DNA from: Sphingobium ummariense RL-3
GTDB lineage: Bacteria > Pseudomonadota > Alphaproteobacteria > Sphingomonadales > Sphingomonadaceae
DNA: 64,000 bases
Assembly: GCF_000447205.1 (NCBI RefSeq)
Contig: NZ_AUWY01000118.1
Location: 1-64,000 of the forward strand
Direction of reading: 5' to 3'
Made by a program: the position numbers and the translations under genes. This document shows positions 21,591-31,162 of the stretch, one piece after another. Numbering within the stretch: the first letter of the stretch is position 1; each line of letters begins with the position of its first letter. Under the pieces are notes generated by a model that ran no database searches, was not told where the DNA came from, and saw only the letters and a program-made list of their open reading frames with translations.

Positions 21591-22274
21591 TCATCCGTCG
21601 CGGGCGACCACCATCATGTGCATTTCCGCCCGCACCCGGAAGCCGAGCGTCTCGTACAGCGCGATCGTGGCGCCATGGTCGGCATAGGCATGGAGAAAGG
21701 GGATCTCGTCCCGTTCCAGCATGGCGCGCGCGACGATCCGCATCAGTGCCTTGGCATGGCCCCGCCCGCGATGATCGGGATGGGTGCACACGCCGCTGAC
21801 CTCCGCCAGGCCGGGCAGGCGCATCCGCTCGCCGGCCATCGCGGCCAGGCGGCCATTCTCCCGGATGCCGATGAACCGGCCGAGGCGGTGGGTGAGGGGG
21901 TGGAAGGGGCCGGGTTTCGTCATCAGCGCGAGCGCGCGCATCTCGGCAGCGTCGTCCTCGGTCAGCACCAGCGGCTCCAGATCGGTGTCGCCCCGGATGT
22001 CCTCCGCAACCATCTGCGCCAGGCGGGCCTCGCGCAGGATGCGGGTGCCGGGCGGCGCCGCAATCGGATCGCGCTCGACGATCCAGAGTTCGCCGCCCGG
22101 CGGGACCAGCGCGGCAAGGGCCTCCTGCGCCTGAGGGCTGCTATCGGCCGCGGCGCCGAAGGGGCCGTAAAGCGGGTCGATCCGGCGGGCGAGGTGCCCT
22201 CCTTCCGACAAGGCGGACCAGCCCGACTGAAGGGCGTTCCAGACCGGGCGGTCGAGCGGGACGAAGGAAGGCAT
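21591..22274 (-). CDS. GNAT family N-acetyltransferase (FR47-like)
   Basis: Acetyl-CoA-dependent acetyltransferase of 227 residues. The N-terminal part (about residues 1-100) is variable, and the C-terminal GNAT core contains AEVSGVCTHPDHRGRGHAKA near residue 157: the strand before the P-loop and the acetyl-CoA pyrophosphate loop R-G-R-G-H-A. ATIALYETLGFRVRAEM near the end is the usual closing strand. The arrangement resembles FR47-like acetyltransferases. It is transcribed divergently from the MarR-GNAT fusion gene, with a symmetric site between them; the two may be co-regulated. Substrate unknown. Confidence 0.88.
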   Translation of the reverse strand: MPSFVPLDRPVWNALQSGWSALSEGGHLARRIDPLYGPFGAAADSSPQAQEALAALVPPGGELWIVERDPIAAPPGTRILREARLAQMVAEDIRGDTDLEPLVLTEDDAAEMRALALMTKPGPFHPLTHRLGRFIGIRENGRLAAMAGERMRLPGLAEVSGVCTHPDHRGRGHAKALMRIVARAMLERDEIPFLHAYADHGATIALYETLGFRVRAEMHMMVVARDG

Positions 22275-22299
22275 GAGAAGGAAGCTCCGGCGAAGCTAT

Positions 22300-22318
22300 T
22301 AGTTGACGATAGCAACTA
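22300..22318. promoter_or_regulatory. Candidate operator between two divergent acetyltransferase genes
   Basis: TAGTTG (22300-22305), seven bases, CAACTA (22313-22318): a perfect 6-bp inverted repeat of 19 bases, the size and symmetry favoured by MarR-family dimers. It lies 26 bases before the GNAT start on one side and 23 bases before the MarR-GNAT start on the other. A TTGACG within it could be the -35 of the fusion gene. Confidence 0.6.
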
Positions 22319-22340
22319 TCAGGCCTTATCCTGCCACGCA

Positions 22341-23252
22341 ATGACCGATGCCGTGACCGCCCTGCGCGCCTTCAATCGCTTCCACACGCGCTTCGCCGGT
22401 GTGCTGCAGCCAAGCTATATGCAAAGCGGCCTTGGCGTCACGGCCGCCCGGCTGCTGTATGAGGTGGCGCAGGCGCCCGAGGGTGTGCTCGCGCGCCAGC
22501 TGGCGGAACGACTCGGACTCGACGCCGGGCAGACCAGCCGGATCGTGGCGGGGCTGGAGCGGCGCGGGTGGATCGCCCGTGAGCGGGGAGAAGATGGGCG
22601 CCAGCGGCCGATCCGGCTGACGGAGGAGGGCAGGGCTTTCTTCGCCGCGCTCGATGCACGCACCCGCGCGGATACGGAGGCGCGCATCGCCGGCCTGGAT
22701 CAGGCGCAGCGCGACGCTTTGATGGAGGCGCTGTCGCGGGTGCGTCTGTTGCTGGGCGACGGCGCGGCCATGGCCTGGCGCTTGCGCCCGTTCCGCATCG
22801 GCGACCTGGCGGAGGTGGCCGCCCGGCAGGCCCGTCTCTACGACGCCGAATATGGCTGGGGCAGCGCGATGGAACGGCTTCAGGGCGAGATCACGACCAC
22901 CTTCCTTCGCGATTTCAAGCCCGGCCGCGAGCAGGCGTGGATCGCCGATTGCGAAGGGGCGATGCTTGGCGCGGTGCTGGTCGCCGATGCGGGGGACGAT
23001 GCCGCGCAGCTGCGGCTGCTGCATGTGGAGAAGGAAGCGCGCGGCATGGGCATCGGCAGCGCCCTGGTCGACCGATGTATCGCCTTCGCCGGGGAAGCCG
23101 GCTATGATCGCATCATCCTGTGGACGCAGGATGTGCTGACCAGCGCCCGCCGGCTCTACGAGGCCGCGGGCTTCCGCCGGGTGTCGGTGGAGCGACACGC
23201 GATCTTCGGCACCGAAATGGCTGGGGAACGCTGGGAACGCCCCTTGCCATAA
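22341..23252 (+). CDS. MarR-family regulator fused to GNAT acetyltransferase
   Basis: Two-domain protein of 303 residues. Residues about 1-140 are a winged-helix MarR domain (LTAARLLYEV-type helix, then LARQLAERLGLDAGQTSRIV recognition helix-turn-helix and the wing RRGWIARERGEDGRQRPIRL). Residues about 145-303 are a GNAT domain (WRLRPFRIGDLAEVAARQAR, acetyl-CoA loop EARGMGIGSALVDRC, closing RRLYEAAGFRRVSVE). This fusion is known in several bacterial lineages as a bifunctional regulator/transferase. The ATG at 22341 begins the MarR domain; the long open frame upstream is antisense to the neighbouring GNAT gene. The operator-like dyad directly upstream suggests autoregulation. Confidence 0.9.
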   Translation: MTDAVTALRAFNRFHTRFAGVLQPSYMQSGLGVTAARLLYEVAQAPEGVLARQLAERLGLDAGQTSRIVAGLERRGWIARERGEDGRQRPIRLTEEGRAFFAALDARTRADTEARIAGLDQAQRDALMEALSRVRLLLGDGAAMAWRLRPFRIGDLAEVAARQARLYDAEYGWGSAMERLQGEITTTFLRDFKPGREQAWIADCEGAMLGAVLVADAGDDAAQLRLLHVEKEARGMGIGSALVDRCIAFAGEAGYDRIILWTQDVLTSARRLYEAAGFRRVSVERHAIFGTEMAGERWERPLP

Positions 23253-23280
23253 TTCGGCCTTTCCCGCCGCCGTCCGCGCT

Positions 23281-25317
23281 ATGGTTTACCAAATCGCAAG
23301 GCTGATCGGTCATTATACGGGTGACGTGTTACGCCTCATCCGCCACTGGTGCGCAGTCCTGCGTACGCGCTTCGCGCCCGGCACTCAGCAGAGTGCTGAG
23401 GTGCGGGACAGCCTCGTCAAGGCGCTCTACGCTTCCCCCGCCTCGCTGCTTTCCGGTGCGATTTCAGGTGGTTCGCTCAGCCTTGTGATCGCATGGCAGG
23501 CCGCTGTCCCGACCATGAGCGTCATCGCGGGGCTGGTGCTGCTGGTCGGAATCAGCCGGTCCGTTTCCGCTGTCTATTTCCAGCGGCAGCTCGCGCACAA
23601 GGATGGACCCGCCAGGCCGATCTGGGGCATCGCCTATGAACTGGGCGCCTGGGCCTATGCCGCGCTGCTGGGCCTGCAGGCGCTCGCCACGCTGGTCATG
23701 ACCCAGGACGCGACCCTGCACGTGCTCGCCGTGGGCATGGTGGCCTCCTATGCCGGCGGCATTTCCGGCCGCAACGCGGGCCGCGTCCATGTTGCGGTGG
23801 GACAGACCTGCTTCTCGCTGCTGCCCACGTCGCTCGGCCTTATCCTGGCGGGAGGGCTCGGTTATACCATCCTGGGCGTGCTCTGCTTCCTGATGATCTT
23901 CGCCATGGCGGAGATCACCAAGACCACCCACCGCATCGTGCTGGAAGCGCTGCAGGGCAAGCATGAGAAGACCAAGCTCGCCGCCAAGTTCGAACGGCTG
24001 GCGCGCTATGACAGCCTGACCGGGGTCGAAAATCGCATGGCGATGCACATGCGCCTGCGCGAGCTGTTCGATCGTGCTCCATCGGATACGGATCGGATGG
24101 CGGTGCTATGGATGGACCTCGACCGTTTCAAGGAAATCAACGACACGCTGGGCCACATCATCGGCGACCAGCTGCTCTGCCGGGTCGCCGAACGGCTGAC
24201 CCGCGCATTGGACGGGCGGGGCCATGTGGCGCGCTTCGGCGGCGACGAGTTCGTGCTGATCTGTCCCGGCGCGGACAGCTATCGCGCCGAGTTGATCGCA
24301 ACCGATCTCATGGCCGTGCTGGCGGAGGATTTTGAGGTCTGCGGCTATCATCTGGCTGTTACCGCCTCCATGGGTATCGCCATCGCGCCGAGCGACGGGC
24401 GCGACGGCGATGAACTGCTGCAGCACGCCGACCTTGCGTTGTACAAGGCAAAGCATGCGGGGCGGAACCGCCATGTGCGGTTCGACTGGAGCATGAAGGA
24501 ACGGCAGAACCGCGCCTATGATCTGGAAATGGGACTCCGCAACGCCCTCGCCAATGGCGAGCTGGAGCTGCACTACCAGCCGATCTTCGACACGGAAAGC
24601 AGCCGCATCACCATCTGCGAGGCGCTCATGCGCTGGCGCCATCCGGAAATGGGGTGGATCACGCCTGCCGAGTTCATCCCGGTCGCGGAAAGCTCCTCCC
24701 TGATCGAGCCGATGACCGCTTGGGCGTTGCAGCAGGCCTGCCGCGACGCGATGGATTGGGACGAGGACATCCGTGTCGCGGTGAATATCTCTCCCGCGCT
24801 GCTCCGGACCGACGGCCTTCCCCGCGCGGTCATGACGGCGCTGCTGGAATCCGGGCTCAAAGCGCGGCGGCTGGAACTGGAAGTCACGGAATCGACCTTC
24901 CTGGAGGACGACCGCCGCACGCACCTCATCCTGGGGGAGTTGCGCCGCGTCGGCCTGCGCCTGGCGCTCGACGATTTCGGCACGGGCTATTCGTCCCTGG
25001 GCTCGCTGCGGACCCATGAGTTCGACACGATCAAGGTCGATCAGAGCTTCATGCGCGGGGTCGGCGAAAGTTCGCGCGACCGCGCCATTGCGCAGTCGGT
25101 CGCCTATCTGGCGCGTGCGCTTCAGGTGGAGACGGTGGCCGAAGGCATCGAGACCGAGGAACAGTTGCGCTACGCCCGGGAGACCGGCTTCACCAACGTC
25201 CAGGGATTCGTGCTGAGCCGCCCCATGCCCGCCGCTGCGTTGCTGGACCTGATGGAGCAGCGCCGCGGCGAGGTGGTGGACATGGCAGCCGTCATCCGCC
25301 AGCGTCGGCTGGCCTGA
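23281..25317 (+). CDS. Membrane-bound GGDEF-EAL protein (c-di-GMP synthase/phosphodiesterase)
   Basis: Inner-membrane protein of 678 residues that makes and/or degrades cyclic di-GMP. About five hydrophobic helices fill residues 50-225. The GGDEF domain follows, with DLDRFKEINDTLGH for metal binding and an intact RFGGDEFVLI near residue 318; the position of the inhibitory RxxD reads DGRG, so product inhibition is probably lost. The EAL domain starts near residue 410, with CEALMRWRHP (EAL near residue 446), NISPALL, ELEVTEST, LALDDFGTGYSS, KVDQSFM, AEGIETEEQ and QGF all present, so phosphodiesterase activity is likely. It is convergent with, and six bases from, the RpfF-like synthase gene. Confidence 0.93.
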   Translation: MVYQIARLIGHYTGDVLRLIRHWCAVLRTRFAPGTQQSAEVRDSLVKALYASPASLLSGAISGGSLSLVIAWQAAVPTMSVIAGLVLLVGISRSVSAVYFQRQLAHKDGPARPIWGIAYELGAWAYAALLGLQALATLVMTQDATLHVLAVGMVASYAGGISGRNAGRVHVAVGQTCFSLLPTSLGLILAGGLGYTILGVLCFLMIFAMAEITKTTHRIVLEALQGKHEKTKLAAKFERLARYDSLTGVENRMAMHMRLRELFDRAPSDTDRMAVLWMDLDRFKEINDTLGHIIGDQLLCRVAERLTRALDGRGHVARFGGDEFVLICPGADSYRAELIATDLMAVLAEDFEVCGYHLAVTASMGIAIAPSDGRDGDELLQHADLALYKAKHAGRNRHVRFDWSMKERQNRAYDLEMGLRNALANGELELHYQPIFDTESSRITICEALMRWRHPEMGWITPAEFIPVAESSSLIEPMTAWALQQACRDAMDWDEDIRVAVNISPALLRTDGLPRAVMTALLESGLKARRLELEVTESTFLEDDRRTHLILGELRRVGLRLALDDFGTGYSSLGSLRTHEFDTIKVDQSFMRGVGESSRDRAIAQSVAYLARALQVETVAEGIETEEQLRYARETGFTNVQGFVLSRPMPAAALLDLMEQRRGEVVDMAAVIRQRRLA

Positions 25318-25323
25318 ACGGCC

Positions 25324-26277
25324 TTAGCGACCGAGCCTGGTCTGCGCCTGGGCCAGGCGCCGCATCATGCGAAGATCCTTGAGCGCGATCTTCAGCGCAG
25401 ACGCTGCCCAGTTTTCGACGATGTCCTTGAGCTCCTCATAATGAAGCGGATCGACGCGGCGACCTGCCTCGAACACGCCGACATGGCCGGCATGGTGCGG
25501 CCGGTTGGCGGCGATATAATCGCGCACCGCCTGCTCGCCCTCTCCATCCTCGACCAGCGTGTGCACGATGCCCATGTCGTACATTTCCTGTGCGCTGAAC
25601 ACCTTGCCCGACAGGATCATGCGTTCCGCCTGCAGGCGCCCCAGCTTGCGGGCGAGGATCGAATAGGCGCCCATGCCGGGAAACAGCCCGAACAGCATTT
25701 CGGGCAGGCCGAAGCGGGCGCTGCGCTCGGCGATCACCACATCGAAGCACAGCAGCGCCTCGAACCCTCCACCCAGCGCGTCGCCCTGCGCCAACGCGAT
25801 CGAAATGACCGGCAGGTCGCCGTTGCACCAGGTGCGATGGACCACATCGATACAGGCATGGCCATAGTTGACCAGGCCGGGCAGGTCTCCGCGCTCGATG
25901 CAGCCGGCGAACAGTTCCAGGTCGCCGCCAAGATTGAACACGCCGGGGAATCGGGAACCGGCCACCATATATTTGACGGGCATTTGGCCCGCATCGAACA
26001 GGCGCTTGGTTTCGACATACCAGGTGCGGACATCGCGGAGCATCGCCGGGCTGAAATTGGGCCGATCGACAGGGGTCATGAACGCCCAGAGCGTTTCGGC
26101 AGCGGCATCCCATTGCACGTCGATCTGGCCCAGGTCGAACATGGACGACTGACCGGTCAGGCCGACATCCGGCCCGTCCATGACAATGTCGTCGATCGCG
26201 AGTTCCCCTTCAGAGACAGGCAGCGCCACGCTGGCCTCCCTTTCATCGGCCGGATTAAACCGTCCGGAATCAATCAT
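25324..26277 (-). CDS. rpfF: RpfF-like DSF (diffusible signal factor) synthase, crotonase fold
   Basis: Crotonase-superfamily enzyme of 317 residues, most like RpfF, which converts 3-hydroxyacyl-ACP to cis-2-unsaturated fatty-acid signals and hydrolyses the thioester. Diagnostic stretches are FNLGGDLELFAGCI near residue 118, then LAQGDALGGGFEALLCFDVV near residue 163 and SARFGLPEMLFGLFPGMGAY near residue 189. The two glutamates used for catalysis in Xanthomonas RpfF correspond to the E of GGGFEAL and of GLPE, both present. AGAGG precedes the ATG at 26277. No RpfC or RpfG gene is adjacent, so the sensing partner is elsewhere or different. Ordinary enoyl-CoA hydratase is the alternative, but the GGDLELF block favours RpfF. 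Confidence 0.82.
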   Translation of the reverse strand: MIDSGRFNPADEREASVALPVSEGELAIDDIVMDGPDVGLTGQSSMFDLGQIDVQWDAAAETLWAFMTPVDRPNFSPAMLRDVRTWYVETKRLFDAGQMPVKYMVAGSRFPGVFNLGGDLELFAGCIERGDLPGLVNYGHACIDVVHRTWCNGDLPVISIALAQGDALGGGFEALLCFDVVIAERSARFGLPEMLFGLFPGMGAYSILARKLGRLQAERMILSGKVFSAQEMYDMGIVHTLVEDGEGEQAVRDYIAANRPHHAGHVGVFEAGRRVDPLHYEELKDIVENWAASALKIALKDLRMMRRLAQAQTRLGR

Positions 26278-26424
26278 CTGCGACCTCTTTTTGTGACAGC
26301 AACTGAGATAGGCTCAGTCGAATGCCATGATGCAGTGAGTGCCATTTCGTTGACAGTCCCTTAACCATTTTTATCTGAAACTGTTGCTCAAAAGACTCAT
26401 TAATTCGCTAAGGAAAAGGAGGCT

Positions 26425-27875
<1,451 letters not shown>

Positions 27876-27889
27876 CGTCTTTCGGGAAA

Positions 27890-29428
27890 TTATGGGATCA
27901 CGGATATGGTGATCGCATATTCGCCGTTCTGTCCGTCATGTTCCAGCGGCGAGCGGAGCTGTCGCGACAGGCCGGTAAGGACGCGACCGTAGCGCTCGTC
28001 AAGCAGGCGAACGATAGCGGGCGACCCGGTGAGCGCTGGGCTGGCGATGCGCAGCTCGGCGCGGGCCGGGCTCTCGGGTAGCTGGTGGATGGAGATGCGC
28101 ATGGCGCTGGTGGGCGCCGAAAGCATTGCCAACTCTACCAGTTCCGTGACGAGGAAGGCCACAGGCACGGCCACATCCTGGCTGATATGCAGATTGTCGC
28201 TATCGATCTGGATCGCGAAGCGACGCGCCTCGGCTGGAGCCGTGCCGCGCAGGCTGGCCGATAGCTCGCTGATCAGCGAGCGCACGCCCACGCCGCGATT
28301 CTCCTCCAGCTCCGCGAAATGATTGCGGTGCACGACCGACAGCGCGTCGACCCGGCGCTGGATGGAGGCGTAGGCTTCGACCGCTTCAGGGTCGTGCGCC
28401 GATCGGGCGTGCAGGCTTATGAGGCTGGCGATGATCTGGAGGTTGTTCTTGACCCGGTGATGGACTTCACGGGTGAGCTTGCGCTGCGTGTCGAGCGCGC
28501 CCGCCATCTCCGCTTCATGAGTGGCCACCTTCTCGGTGATGTCACGGAAGGTTGCGCCCAGCGCCGCGATTTCCTGCGCCGGAGTGCGCACCCGACGCAG
28601 CGGCTCCAGCACCTCGCCCGGCCGGTAGGCGGCGACCGAACGACGCAGCAGCACGAGCGGTCGGATCAACAGGCGGTTCACCACGAACCAGCCCACCGCT
28701 GCGGCGGCGAACCACATCAATAAGGGCAGGAAGAGCGACAGCGTACGCGCCAGCGTGGCGGGCGGGTCGTACACCGTGAGCGTCAGCAGGATGTCCGGCG
28801 GATCGAGCCGCGCCGAGAGGCTGGTTGGGCGACCGCGATCTCGCAGCGCCGGGCGGCTCACCCGCATCGCCTTGGGACCTTGGCGGAGCGTGAGCTGGCG
28901 GTTCTGCAGTGCGGTCGCCGGATCCGCCACGGATTCGAGGTGACGGCGTGAATAATAGGCCAGCGCCACGATCCTGTGATCGCTGCTCCGCACGCGGCTT
29001 ACCATATAGCCCGGCTCGGGGAGCAGGTCGATGAGCCGGCGGGCAAAGCGGTCCTGTGCGGCAATACCGGAAGGCTCCGGTTCCGCGCTGCCGCACAGGC
29101 GCCGACCGTTGCGATCGTAAATGTAGAAGCGCCCGCCGTCGCGATCCTGCGCCGCAAGGAAGAAGGCAAGGCGATTGCACATGCGGCTGTCCGCAGTGCG
29201 GTTGGCTAGCGCATTCACCGTCAACTGCAAGGCTGCGCGGTCCGAGGCCAGGTCGGCCGTGAGTTTTCGCGCGCTTTGCGTTACGGCGATGCGCAGCAGC
29301 GCTTCCTTTTCGAGATCCGCGGTACGGATTGCCTGAAGGGAAGCCACGAGCGCGACAAGGCCCAGCGGCAGCAGCGCAAGCGTCAGGATCAGGAACATCC
29401 TGAAGCCGGTCGAGTGAAAGAAAGGCAT
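27890..29428 (-). CDS. phyP: PhyP-like HisKA_2 sensor protein of the general stress response
   Basis: Membrane protein of about 512 residues. A first helix near residue 12-32 (FLILTLALLPLGLVALVASL), a periplasmic sensor region, a second helix (LFLPLLMWFAAAAVGWFVVN) and a HAMP-like linker lead to the HisKA_2 box EVHHRVKNNLQIIASLISLH. The C-terminal ATPase-like region is degenerate: where an N-box is expected it reads ELVELAMLSA, and no DxGxG box is visible. In Sphingomonas, PhyP is a negative regulator and phosphatase of PhyR, which fits. An upstream ATG at 29512 is possible; 29428 begins at the first membrane helix. nepR lies just upstream on the same strand. Confidence 0.88.
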   Translation of the reverse strand: MPFFHSTGFRMFLILTLALLPLGLVALVASLQAIRTADLEKEALLRIAVTQSARKLTADLASDRAALQLTVNALANRTADSRMCNRLAFFLAAQDRDGGRFYIYDRNGRRLCGSAEPEPSGIAAQDRFARRLIDLLPEPGYMVSRVRSSDHRIVALAYYSRRHLESVADPATALQNRQLTLRQGPKAMRVSRPALRDRGRPTSLSARLDPPDILLTLTVYDPPATLARTLSLFLPLLMWFAAAAVGWFVVNRLLIRPLVLLRRSVAAYRPGEVLEPLRRVRTPAQEIAALGATFRDITEKVATHEAEMAGALDTQRKLTREVHHRVKNNLQIIASLISLHARSAHDPEAVEAYASIQRRVDALSVVHRNHFAELEENRGVGVRSLISELSASLRGTAPAEARRFAIQIDSDNLHISQDVAVPVAFLVTELVELAMLSAPTSAMRISIHQLPESPARAELRIASPALTGSPAIVRLLDERYGRVLTGLSRQLRSPLEHDGQNGEYAITISVIP

Positions 29429-29519
29429 GGCAGCCCAGAGACCGGACCTACTCTTCCGCGATGGCGTAACCTGCCCGGTTGTAGGGGCCGGAGAGTGGCT
29501 GCCCCCGATCATCGGCAGG

Positions 29520-29807
29520 TCAGTCCAGCTTACTGAGCAGGTCTAGCATTTCGGAAGGAATATCTTCATTCACCGTCCGCTGATAGGCATTGCGCAGCGC
29601 CTGCGCGACATGGCCTTCGTCCTTCGTCGTCGTGGCGCGACGGCGGCGCGAGACATTGCCGGCGGCCTTCATGTCAGGCGCCCGGACGCTCTCATCCGCA
29701 TTCGTGTCCCCTCCCGTCACGTTCTGTCCCGTGGTCCAAGAAACAAAATCCAGCCCCTTTGCAGCGATTGCCAAGTCTGCGCGGTCTTTCTTGCGGCTTT
29801 GCGCCAT
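29520..29807 (-). CDS. nepR: Anti-sigma factor NepR
   Basis: Small anti-sigma factor of 95 residues that sequesters EcfG until phosphorylated PhyR binds it. The diagnostic C-terminal motif is ALRNAYQRTVNEDIPSEMLD followed by LLSKLD, matching the NepR pattern LRxxYQxVVxExIPxxxxxLLxxLD. The N-terminal 60 residues are polar, variable and probably disordered. It is divergent from phyR and precedes phyP. A candidate EcfG-type promoter lies about 70 bases upstream. Confidence 0.93.
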   Translation of the reverse strand: MAQSRKKDRADLAIAAKGLDFVSWTTGQNVTGGDTNADESVRAPDMKAAGNVSRRRRATTTKDEGHVAQALRNAYQRTVNEDIPSEMLDLLSKLD

Positions 29808-29877
29808 GGCGTCAATTCGTCCCGTACGCAGAACCCAAGATATTTGATATTATGCTCGAAAAAACCGAACATCCGTG

Positions 29878-29903
29878 AAACAAATTCTCGCATTGTTGGT
29901 TCC
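29878..29903 (-). promoter_or_regulatory. Candidate EcfG promoter for nepR-phyP
   Basis: On the minus strand GGAAC (29903-29899), 17 bases, GTTT (29881-29878). The -35 is perfect for the EcfG consensus; the -10 is GTTT rather than CGTT. The nepR start is about 70 bases downstream. No matching site for phyR on the plus strand was found in the same gap. Confidence 0.55.
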
Positions 29904-30040
29904 GGTCCCTACAGCTTTTTTTGCACCGTTCGGCGGGACGGTGAGGGGGCGGCGGGGGCTTGCTTAATAGGCGGCATCATACCATCCTCACGCGCCGGCC
30001 GAAATCCGGAACGCCCAGAGGGCAGGGAGACGATCTGACG

Positions 30041-30832
30041 ATGTCGCTTGGACAACAACTGCACCCCCATCTTCCCTTTTTGCGCCGTTATGCTCGCGCG
30101 TTGACCGGCAGTCAGGCGCATGGCGATGCATATGTGCGTGCCACGTTGGAGGCCATCGTGGCGGCTCCGGAGGAGTTCCCGCGCGAGGTGGATCCACGTC
30201 TCGGCCTCTACAAGACCTTTCATGCGATCTGGTCATCCTCGCATCTCGAGGATACGCCTTCGATTGGCGGCGGCGGTCAGGAAGCGATCGCTCAGGCGCG
30301 GCTTGCCAGGCTGACGCCGCTGCCCCGCCAGGCGCTGCTGCTCACCGCGCTGGAAGGCTTCACGGTCGATGACGTAAGCTATCTCATCAGCCTCGAACCC
30401 GATGAAGTGGAAGGGCTTGTCGAGGAGGCGCTCAGCGAGATCGAGGCGCAGACCCGTGCCAAGGTCCTGATCATTGAGGACGAGCCGATCATCGCCATGG
30501 ACATCGAGACGATCGTGCGTGACCTTGGTCATGAGGTGACCGCCATAGCCGTCACCCGCGAGGATGCGGTGCGGGAAGCGATGGCGGATCGACCTGGCCT
30601 GGTGCTCGCCGACATCCAGCTGGCGGACGACAGCAGCGGCATCGATGCCGTGAAGGACATCCTCACCGAGTTCTCCGTACCCGTGATCTTCATCACCGCC
30701 TTTCCGGAGCGGCTGCTGACCGGGGAGCGGCCGGAGCCGACCTTCCTCATCACCAAGCCGTTCCAGCGGTCGACGGTAAAGGCGGCGATTTCCCAGGCAC
30801 TGTTCTTCGATGAGGCAACGGCGCCGGTCTGA
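30041..30832 (+). CDS. phyR: Response regulator / anti-anti-sigma factor PhyR
   Basis: Master switch of the alphaproteobacterial general stress response. The 263-residue product has an N-terminal sigma-factor-like domain that mimics EcfG (residues about 5-135: LPFLRRYARALTGSQAHGDA, with the sigma-4-like LPRQALLLTALEGFTVDDVS) and a C-terminal receiver domain (from KVLIIEDEPIIAMDIE near residue 141; phosphoacceptor Asp191 in VLADIQLADD, the FITAFPE block near residue 218 and LITKPFQ). Phosphorylation opens the sigma-like domain to bind NepR. The ATG at 30041 begins the family N-terminus. It is divergent from nepR. Confidence 0.96.
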   Translation: MSLGQQLHPHLPFLRRYARALTGSQAHGDAYVRATLEAIVAAPEEFPREVDPRLGLYKTFHAIWSSSHLEDTPSIGGGGQEAIAQARLARLTPLPRQALLLTALEGFTVDDVSYLISLEPDEVEGLVEEALSEIEAQTRAKVLIIEDEPIIAMDIETIVRDLGHEVTAIAVTREDAVREAMADRPGLVLADIQLADDSSGIDAVKDILTEFSVPVIFITAFPERLLTGERPEPTFLITKPFQRSTVKAAISQALFFDEATAPV

Positions 30833-30854
30833 TCGTCCAAAGGTCTGACGGTAA

Positions 30855-30880
30855 GGAACTCCGGCGTACGCATCCGCGTT
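30855..30880 (+). promoter_or_regulatory. Sigma-EcfG promoter upstream of the small membrane ORF and ecfG
   Basis: GGAAC (30855-30859), 17 bases, CGTT (30877-30880): a perfect match to the general-stress consensus GGAAC-N16/17-CGTT. It lies 32 bases before the 43-residue ORF at 30912 and about 280 bases before ecfG, so EcfG probably amplifies its own synthesis. Confidence 0.85.
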
Positions 30881-30911
30881 AATGATGCGTAACGACCGGG
30901 AGAGACGGGCC

Positions 30912-31043
30912 ATGGCCGAACAGGAACAGCATGTCACCACCGATGAAGCCCGCGCTGGCTCCACGCCGCATATCATGCGGTATGTACTGGCGATCTCCCT
31001 CGCATTGGCGGTGGTCGCGATGCTTCTCGTTCTATGGCTCTGA
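30912..31043 (+). CDS. Small single-helix membrane protein between phyR and ecfG
   Basis: A 43-residue ORF: a polar N-terminus (MAEQEQHVTTDEARAG) followed by one hydrophobic helix (YVLAISLALAVVAMLLVLWL) at the very C-terminus. It starts about 30 bases after a perfect EcfG promoter, and GGGAGAGACGGG lies upstream as a possible ribosome site. I recognise no named family. Position and promoter suggest a stress-induced membrane peptide; translation is not proven. Confidence 0.6.
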   Translation: MAEQEQHVTTDEARAGSTPHIMRYVLAISLALAVVAMLLVLWL

Positions 31044-31162
31044 ACGGGCAGGCAGCAGGCATGAGCCGGTGAGGATTTCGGGGATAGGATGCGGGCGCTT
31101 TTATGGCTTTGACGACGTCGGTTCATGCAGCGAGAACGACAGCCGGCATGGGGGTTGTTGGC

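Noticed and set aside
30008-30034. GGAAC just before phyR as an EcfG promoter
   Set aside because: Spacing to CGAT is 18 bases, the -10 does not match, and transcription would begin at or after the start codon.
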